This document shows positions 58,920-64,000 of a DNA stretch of 64,000 nucleotides, in pieces (the first letter of the stretch is position 1; every line of letters starts with the position of its first letter). The stretch is from a virus: IMG/VR virus record IMGVR_UViG_3300008261_000001, positions 62,001 through 126,000 of that record. One strand, written 5' to 3'. The notes below the pieces were generated by a model. The model ran no database searches, had not been told where the DNA came from, and worked only from the letters and a program-made list of their open reading frames with translations. The position numbers and the translations under genes were made by a program.

Positions 58920-59186
58920 ATGAACAAGTACGATAACAAGATCACCCAATGGCTCTTTGAGAGCCCCGCCAATAACTTCAACCTCACCCTCAGCGAGCTA
59001 ACCGCCCTCAATGACCACCTCAAGGGGATTGACCTCGACAGCCTTGAGATTGAGATGCCCCAAGCCTCTGTCTCTACCAAGAGACTCTTAAACGCCCTCA
59101 AAGGCGATTTTGGAAGGTCGGTCAAGTTTAAGGCTTTTGAGTATCTGATGGCTACCTGCCCTAACTTCGCTCAGTATTGGGACTGA
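58920..59186 (+). CDS. small unknown plus-strand gene
   Basis: This 88-residue protein is encoded on the plus strand between two minus-strand genes. It has a good Shine-Dalgarno (AGGAGAG, 5 bases before ATG), which favours it over its antisense frame. The sequence is helical (WLFESPANNFNLTLSELTAL, then LLNALKGDFGRSVKFKAFEYL). No family is recognised. It sits alone, so it may have its own promoter in the short gap at 58866-58919. Isolated opposite-strand genes in an operon are often recent or mobile insertions. Confidence 0.5.
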   Translation: MNKYDNKITQWLFESPANNFNLTLSELTALNDHLKGIDLDSLEIEMPQASVSTKRLLNALKGDFGRSVKFKAFEYLMATCPNFAQYWD

Positions 59187-59207
59187 AGAGGAGCTAGGGG
59201 GGTAGGG

Positions 59208-59822
59208 TCACTCAGAGTAAACGATCTCGCTCTCCACAGAGACTAAGAGAGACACCACTAGGGTATTCCTCTCTTTCTTAGCGGAGAGGTTCACCACCTC
59301 TAGTTCGGTCGTTATGTCTTGGATATCCAATCCACGAACCTCGTAGTTGAGTTCGAGCTTGGTGGCTTCTATGAGGTCTTGCTCTACGCTAGAGAGCTTA
59401 GACTTCACAACCGAGAACAAAGTTTTGGATAGATCTTCATAGCCCATGCCACCGAGTACTAGGGGTGTGCCTAGTACTCTTTCGAAATCACTTCCATCAT
59501 AGACATAGGTGAGAACCATCGAGCCACCTACTACCACTTGATCTGGATAAGGGATAAGCTCAGTCTCTCGTTCTGCTCTGTTGTATCGCTCGATAGAGGC
59601 GTAGCCCTTTTTGGCTTTAAAGTTCGAAGAACCATCTAGGTTAGAACCGAATCCTTGAAGGATTACATTTAGGACTTGATTAGCGACTTTATCGTCTCCC
59701 TCTGTTTGAGGGAAAACAGCATGGACAGGCTTTAGGTCTAAAGCCGCCCTACGAGTCATTCCGCTTTCGAGGCGGGCGACTCTCACCTCTAGACTTCTCA
59801 ATACTTCACTTGCTGTTCTCAT
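59208..59822 (-). CDS. virion-type protein with ASEV tag
   Basis: This 204-residue protein begins MRTASEVLRSLEVRVARLES, a tag nearly identical to that of 58374-58796. After residue 25 comes a globular alpha/beta domain with FPQTEGDDKVANQVLNVILQ, then a Tyr-rich strand (GSMVLTYVYDGSDF) and two further helices. The tag suggests processing or sorting into the head, as prohead-protease targets often have such helices, but this is inference. Its ATG abuts a perfect 17-bp inverted repeat. It is translated from its own leader after the UvrD-like gene. Confidence 0.55.
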   Translation of the reverse strand: MRTASEVLRSLEVRVARLESGMTRRAALDLKPVHAVFPQTEGDDKVANQVLNVILQGFGSNLDGSSNFKAKKGYASIERYNRAERETELIPYPDQVVVGGSMVLTYVYDGSDFERVLGTPLVLGGMGYEDLSKTLFSVVKSKLSSVEQDLIEATKLELNYEVRGLDIQDITTELEVVNLSAKKERNTLVVSLLVSVESEIVYSE

Positions 59823-59870
59823 TTATAACCCCTTAGGTGAATCTTATTGTATCCACCTAAGGGGTTATAA
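59823..59870 (-). promoter_or_regulatory. perfect 17-bp inverted repeat abutting a start codon
   Basis: TTATAACCCCTTAGGTG (59823-59839) and CACCTAAGGGGTTATAA (59854-59870) are exact inverted repeats with a 14-base loop. The arm next to the ATG at 59822 contains the ribosome-binding site AAGGGG on the minus strand; both outer ends are TTATAA. It also lies just after the UvrD stop at 59884, so it may terminate that transcript, control the next gene, or act as an operator. Confidence 0.8.
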
Positions 59871-59883
59871 AGAGACTATAAAC

Positions 59884-62800
59884 TCAGTTAGACCTAAGGA
59901 ACTCCCGCATAGCTTCCATAAAGCTAACGCTTGCAGTACGAGTATCGAGGGAGATCTCGGGTTGGATACAAGCCTCAGAGATGAAGGGGGAAGGACCGCC
60001 CTTACCCTTATTCCCACGGTCTGAGGGGTTTCTGTCAGGACCATAAAGAATCTTAACGCGGTCTTGCCCACGAGTGATAGCCACATAAGCAAGCCTACGC
60101 TCAGACTCTATATCAGAGCGAGGGTCTGGGAAGTATCCATTTGTCATAGGGAGGTACATATCCCTACACTCAAGACCTTTCCAAGCGTGCATGGTGCCGA
60201 GGAACACAGAGTTCTTATTTCGACCACCCTCTTCGTTGGACTTATCCGCCATCGTCTTCGACTGTTTCTTTAGCTCAAAGAAGAAGGTCAACCCATCTTC
60301 GAGGGTTCGTTTCTCGAACACACGATGGACTACGCGGGTTCCAGACTCAGCGTACTGAGCCATATCATCCAGAGTGACCTCGCCTGACTCGGTCTCTCTG
60401 GATAGATCGTCGATCTCGGCAGCGGACAAGTTTTCACCCGTGCGTTCCAAGAGGTTCTTACCATCTAGACCACGGATATTACGGCACACAAAGTCTATCA
60501 GTTCTGAGTTAGTCCCTTCGAAGTCCATAATAGACTTCAAAGCATCCGCATACGCCTTAGCATTGGACAATCTCTTGGTTTGGCTTGAAGGATAGAGCGA
60601 CCTCCAACCGCCATTCACCAAGAAATCTAAGGGGTGTTGCCCAGCGTGTCTTGCTTGCTCATCTAGGCTGGCATTGAACTGAGAGTCGATGTAAAACAAC
60701 AAGTGCTTGTGAGCCATCTTAACGGCTTCAAGTTTGTACACTGGATTGTTTGAACGAACCGACATCAAGTGAACAGGTGCAAGCATTGTGGCTGTGTTCA
60801 TTAAGTCTCTCTTACAGAAGTAAGGAACTCCAGCTACCAATAACTCAAACGCATATCCAGTCAGTTCTGCGTTTGTACGGCAACCAATACCGAACTTGTG
60901 TTGCTCACCATTTTGGTGAGACCAACCCTCAATCTCAATAATCTCAGAGATCTCCTTAGCCACCTCTACAGCACCAGGTGATTGGGGTGTCGATGTATTG
61001 ATGTGATCCTCTGAGGTAATCCGACCCTCTTCTTTTGTGGGTGTAGGATTACAAACCATAGGGATTTGTTTGGTGTTATGGGCGATGAGTTTATTAGCCG
61101 CTTGGACGATGTTGCGACCTGATCTAAAGTTTGTCCTTAAAACAGATGTCTTGAACTCACCATTGTAAGCGTCTGAGATGTTGATGAACTCCTCGGGTTG
61201 AGCACCTCTAAACTCGTAAATGGCTTGCTTGTCGTCACCAATGAAGCAGTATGTGTCTGCCGTCATACGACCATCACCATATGGCTGTAAGGTCTCGGGA
61301 TTAATATGACCTGCAATAAGACCGAACAGAGTGTGTTGTGCCTTATTTAAGTCTTGTGCCTCGTCTACGAAGATGTACTTGTAAGCCGCCTGCATGGAGC
61401 GGAGCTTAGACGGATTCTCTACAAGGGATTTATTCGCCCACACCAAAAGGTCGTCATAATCAGCGAGCTTCTCCCTTGTCTTAAAGTACATATAAGCACC
61501 ATAAACTGCCGCTACCGCTCCACCATTGCCCCCAGACCAAAGCTCGGTGGGTGACACCATATCCGCCATGTAGATACCGATCTCCTTCATGTAATCGGAT
61601 ACCTTCTGGTCTTTAGAGAGGACATCTTCCCTCTCGTAGCCAATGTTAAACCACTGCCCTACAGGCTCAGGTTTACCAAAGGGAGGGAAAGAGGCGAACT
61701 TACCCGTAAAGCCAGGAAATGGACCAGCCTTTTGGATAGAGTTCTGCCCACGATTTGTGGTGATGAGAGCATTAACTGTATCCCTAAAACCCCTATCGTC
61801 CCAAATGGGACTGCTCGGAGGTAAGAATGTGATGTTCCCTCTGTTGTCGATGTTTTGGATAGATGGACGAATCTTATCCAAATCACCTCTACCCCACGAC
61901 ATATTGTTATTTATAGCCCAAATCGCCTTCTCACCGATTACGCGGGCGGTCTCAATAAGAAGTCTCTTTAGCTCGTCCACTTGTTGTGTGTTTCCAGCCG
62001 CTTGATCCACTTGTACGCTCATAGACTGAAGTGGAGCGGCGGCGAGGGCGAGGTTAATGAAAGGTCTAACAAGTGGAGGGGTATTACTAGCAGGGTGATA
62101 AAGCATAACCTGCTCTATAGCCGCCTTCATCCACGCCTCTGCCTTAGACTCTGACATTAGCTCCACACCCCTAAGAAAACCAGAATCGGTACAAATCTTA
62201 TGGGAGATAGAGTGTGTCGTAGAGCCAATAAAACGACCAGAATCCGATGCTCCATTCGAGTACTTAGATGCCCTAGACTTCAACTCGTTAGAAGCCTCCT
62301 TGCCGAAGGTCGTGGCGATTATCTGATCAGGGCTGGCACCTAACTCGTTAATGGTGTAGGCGATCTTAGATGCCAACACACGAGTCTTACCAGAACCTGC
62401 ACCCGCAGCAATAATCGACTTACCCGTCACCATCATCGCTTCCTCTTGCTCTGGAGTGAGCCTTTGGATCTCTCCAGTTCGAGTTTGGAAACTTGTGTTG
62501 GTGTTGATTACACGACCCGCCTCTGCCAACAAAGCCTGCCTGTCTTCCGAACCTTTCGTCATATCCAAGAGCTTGTCGTACAAAACCTCGCGGTTTTGAA
62601 GCATCTTGATCTGCTCCCCTTCAGGCAAACCACCCGCCCTGATCCTCGCATCTAAGCTCTTAATCTCCCCCGCCAGCTTCGCTACCTCCCTTATGTCCCT
62701 AAGGCTTTGCTCCACAGGGTTCGCTTGCTCCAATAGAGCACACGCATCAGCTATCCATTTCCCTATCGACTGTGCCTTGCTCGCCCTCTCGACTAAGAGT

Positions 62801-63255
62801 AGACCGTTAAGATCCACCATAACATCAAGACAAGCATTGCTAACCCCAATCAAAGCTACTTGAGTCGGCTTATCTGTAAAAGCTGACTTCAAAAGAGGCT
62901 GACGAGTTTTAAACCAACCAAAAACACTCTTATAAACACGGCTTACAGCCACCACACGCTTTATCGTGACTTGTGGCGTCCCGACCAACCTAGATAAATA
63001 AGCCACTAAACGAGGCTTACTCTTTAAACCGTCAAACGCCTGCCCCTCAAGCAAACTTAAAATAGACTTCTCAGTTTCGAGAAACTCCTCTTTGAAACGC
63101 CTCAAGAGAGCCTCCGCATCTCCCATTAAAGCAGAAACATCGACACCGCTCTCTACAGAAAGCTCCTCAACAGCCCTAACAGCTAGAGAAAACTTGATTA
63201 AATCAGCTTGAAGCCTTGTCTCAGGCAAGGGTCCAGTAGCGGTCTTTACTCTCAT
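59884..63255 (-). CDS. UvrD/Rep-like superfamily 1 helicase with N-terminal extension
   Basis: The 1123-residue protein has a ~265-residue N-terminal extension of helices (unrecognised), then the superfamily 1A core: RLTPEQEEAM Q-motif, Walker A AAGAGSGKT at 283-291, DEAQD (Walker B) near residue 640, GDDKQAIYEFRGA (motif III), TNFRSGRNI (motif IV), GTMHAWKGLE (motif V) and VAITRGQDR (motif VI). It unwinds DNA 3' to 5' in replication or repair. Several unusual insertions lie between motifs Ia and II. The C-terminal tail is short. Its start is preceded by a 10-bp stem-loop, its stop followed by the 17-bp inverted repeat. Confidence 0.92.
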   Translation of the reverse strand: MRVKTATGPLPETRLQADLIKFSLAVRAVEELSVESGVDVSALMGDAEALLRRFKEEFLETEKSILSLLEGQAFDGLKSKPRLVAYLSRLVGTPQVTIKRVVAVSRVYKSVFGWFKTRQPLLKSAFTDKPTQVALIGVSNACLDVMVDLNGLLLVERASKAQSIGKWIADACALLEQANPVEQSLRDIREVAKLAGEIKSLDARIRAGGLPEGEQIKMLQNREVLYDKLLDMTKGSEDRQALLAEAGRVINTNTSFQTRTGEIQRLTPEQEEAMMVTGKSIIAAGAGSGKTRVLASKIAYTINELGASPDQIIATTFGKEASNELKSRASKYSNGASDSGRFIGSTTHSISHKICTDSGFLRGVELMSESKAEAWMKAAIEQVMLYHPASNTPPLVRPFINLALAAAPLQSMSVQVDQAAGNTQQVDELKRLLIETARVIGEKAIWAINNNMSWGRGDLDKIRPSIQNIDNRGNITFLPPSSPIWDDRGFRDTVNALITTNRGQNSIQKAGPFPGFTGKFASFPPFGKPEPVGQWFNIGYEREDVLSKDQKVSDYMKEIGIYMADMVSPTELWSGGNGGAVAAVYGAYMYFKTREKLADYDDLLVWANKSLVENPSKLRSMQAAYKYIFVDEAQDLNKAQHTLFGLIAGHINPETLQPYGDGRMTADTYCFIGDDKQAIYEFRGAQPEEFINISDAYNGEFKTSVLRTNFRSGRNIVQAANKLIAHNTKQIPMVCNPTPTKEEGRITSEDHINTSTPQSPGAVEVAKEISEIIEIEGWSHQNGEQHKFGIGCRTNAELTGYAFELLVAGVPYFCKRDLMNTATMLAPVHLMSVRSNNPVYKLEAVKMAHKHLLFYIDSQFNASLDEQARHAGQHPLDFLVNGGWRSLYPSSQTKRLSNAKAYADALKSIMDFEGTNSELIDFVCRNIRGLDGKNLLERTGENLSAAEIDDLSRETESGEVTLDDMAQYAESGTRVVHRVFEKRTLEDGLTFFFELKKQSKTMADKSNEEGGRNKNSVFLGTMHAWKGLECRDMYLPMTNGYFPDPRSDIESERRLAYVAITRGQDRVKILYGPDRNPSDRGNKGKGGPSPFISEACIQPEISLDTRTASVSFMEAMREFLRSN

Positions 63256-63263
63256 AAGTAGCT

Positions 63264-63305
63264 CCTATGTGTGCTTAGATTATCCAAACACACATAGGGT
63301 TATAA
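63264..63305 (-). promoter_or_regulatory. TTATAA box and 10-bp stem-loop before the UvrD-like gene
   Basis: CCTATGTGTG (63264-63273) pairs with CACACATAGG (63289-63298), a perfect 10-bp stem. On the minus strand TTTATAAC abuts it on the outer side, and ATAGGAG, the ribosome-binding site, is its inner end, 8 bases before the ATG at 63255. Confidence 0.65.
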
Positions 63306-63317
63306 ACAAAGTATAAA

Positions 63318-63857
63318 TTATAAACCCTTTGCCCCAATCCTTACATACCCACGCCTAGAACCTAACTCCCAATCACTACTTCTTAACAAGAGCTTCTTCG
63401 CACTACCTCGCCCCAAAAATACCACCTGCTTAGTCGTGTTGTTCCTTAAGTCTACACTCGCACTCTTAAACTCATAACCCAACCTCAACTTGTCCAAGTA
63501 CTCCCCACGAGCCACCGACACAACATCACCACTTGGACTCACCAACAACACCGGCTTATCCGACCACGACTTCACCTGCCCTTCCGACTTCACTTGCTTT
63601 ACTCCCTCTAGATTGGAAATCACATCGTAGTTCACCCTCTCAAGTCCATAATGCGTCCCAAACTGAAAACCATGCTCCACCACCAAGTGCTTCACCACAT
63701 CATGCTGTCCACAGCTATACACACCTATGTCCGAGCGGTAAATGTTCACCACCCCCTTCGAACATAAAGACCAACCTAATCGAAAATAATCGGATAACTC
63801 ATCTCGGTTAATGGATAAAACCACTCCGTTTTTCTCTATCCTTATTGGCTTAACCAT
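63318..63857 (-). CDS. unknown protein made of two similar halves
   Basis: The ATG at 63857 is preferred because AGAAGGAG lies 5 bases before it; the frame continues open to the right edge but without a convincing start. The 179-residue product has two related units, roughly 1-80 and 105-179. Each has a VVLSINRDELSDYFRLG- or VVSVARGEYLDKLRLG-type start and ends with FG-x-x-YG or ELGSRRG. The family is unknown. The coding strand is G-rich and C-poor, like the paralogues at 353-1535, so both window ends carry similar base composition. From 63858 to 64000 no distinct gene is evident. Confidence 0.55.
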   Translation of the reverse strand: MVKPIRIEKNGVVLSINRDELSDYFRLGWSLCSKGVVNIYRSDIGVYSCGQHDVVKHLVVEHGFQFGTHYGLERVNYDVISNLEGVKQVKSEGQVKSWSDKPVLLVSPSGDVVSVARGEYLDKLRLGYEFKSASVDLRNNTTKQVVFLGRGSAKKLLLRSSDWELGSRRGYVRIGAKGL

Positions 63858-64000
63858 GTTGCTCCTTCTAAGGTTCTCTCTCCTAGAAGCACAGCGAAAC
63901 CTACCCCTCAACCACTCCATGAAAATCGGGTCCCTGAGCTTAATCTTATAGGCTTCTATCCTTTTAACAGCTACGGAACCTTGCCTAGACAAGAGTACTT

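Noticed and set aside
1-64000. CRISPR arrays and tRNA genes
   Set aside because: No regular repeat-spacer array and no cloverleaf with a CCA-type end was noticed by eye; a tRNA scan was not possible.
1-64000. Prophage or temperate lifestyle
   Set aside because: No integrase, excisionase, repressor pair or attachment repeat was seen, though genes outside the window are unknown.

Overview
The window reads as part of the genome of a large, strictly lytic-type tailed bacteriophage with a bacterial host. It combines giant tail fibres and lectin-like adhesins, an endolysin, and a large replication and recombination set (sliding clamp, clamp loader, RecA, RuvC-like resolvase, SbcC/SbcD-type nuclease, two large helicases, a probable ssDNA-binding protein). 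It also has phage-style transcription genes (a NusG-like protein, a sigma-region-4-like protein), a GroEL-related chaperonin and dCMP deaminase. No integrase, ribosomal genes, tRNA genes or CRISPR arrays were seen. Genes are tightly packed, often with ATGA or TAATG stop/start overlaps. The host cannot be named from the sequence. No capsid, portal or terminase gene was recognised, so those must lie outside the window.

Layout: 1-352 is a repeat-rich leader. 353-1535 (+) holds three small paralogues with C-poor coding strands. 1543-23939 (-) is the tail-fibre block: two giant fibres (2375 and 2658 aa) followed by smaller fibre and adhesin genes with LamG and PA14 folds, four of which share a short N-terminal leader (MIIxxLxG). 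24129-29572 (+) holds a RecB/Cas4-like nuclease, the sliding clamp, the C-terminal half of an SbcC/Rad50 ATPase, a P-loop kinase and small unknowns. 29694-31403 (-) holds a helix-turn-helix protein, a small unknown and the endolysin. 31433-41009 (+) is a long operon: GroEL-like chaperonin, a seven-gene array of split DNA-methyltransferase modules, dCMP deaminase, a single SAM-binding methyltransferase subunit, RuvC-like resolvase and RecA. 41133-42278 (+) is the N-terminal half of the SbcC ATPase. 42275-47585 (-) holds a probable SSB, an SbcD nuclease, a YkuK-like protein and unknowns. 47661-56166 (+) holds DnaX, the NusG-like and sigma-like proteins, an 1858-aa SNF2-type helicase and small genes. 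56169-63857 (-) holds virion-like coiled-coil proteins, a UvrD-type helicase and unknowns.

The points most worth following are these. (1) A beta-class DNA methyltransferase is broken into three module types: four DPPY-bearing N-modules, three middle modules and one C-subunit carrying the SAM-binding motif. They lie in a tandem array that could give several specificities through one shared subunit. (2) SbcC/Rad50 is split at its zinc hook into two genes 14 kb apart. (3) The heptamer TGGATAA/TTATCCA is about tenfold over-represented on both strands, yet absent from the methyltransferase array. (4) Many transcription units begin with a TATAA-like box followed by a stem-loop that holds or abuts the ribosome-binding site, the best being a perfect 17-bp inverted repeat touching a start codon. 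A phage sigma-like factor, a NusG-like protein and a sliding clamp in the same window would fit a dedicated late-transcription programme, but that link is inference.
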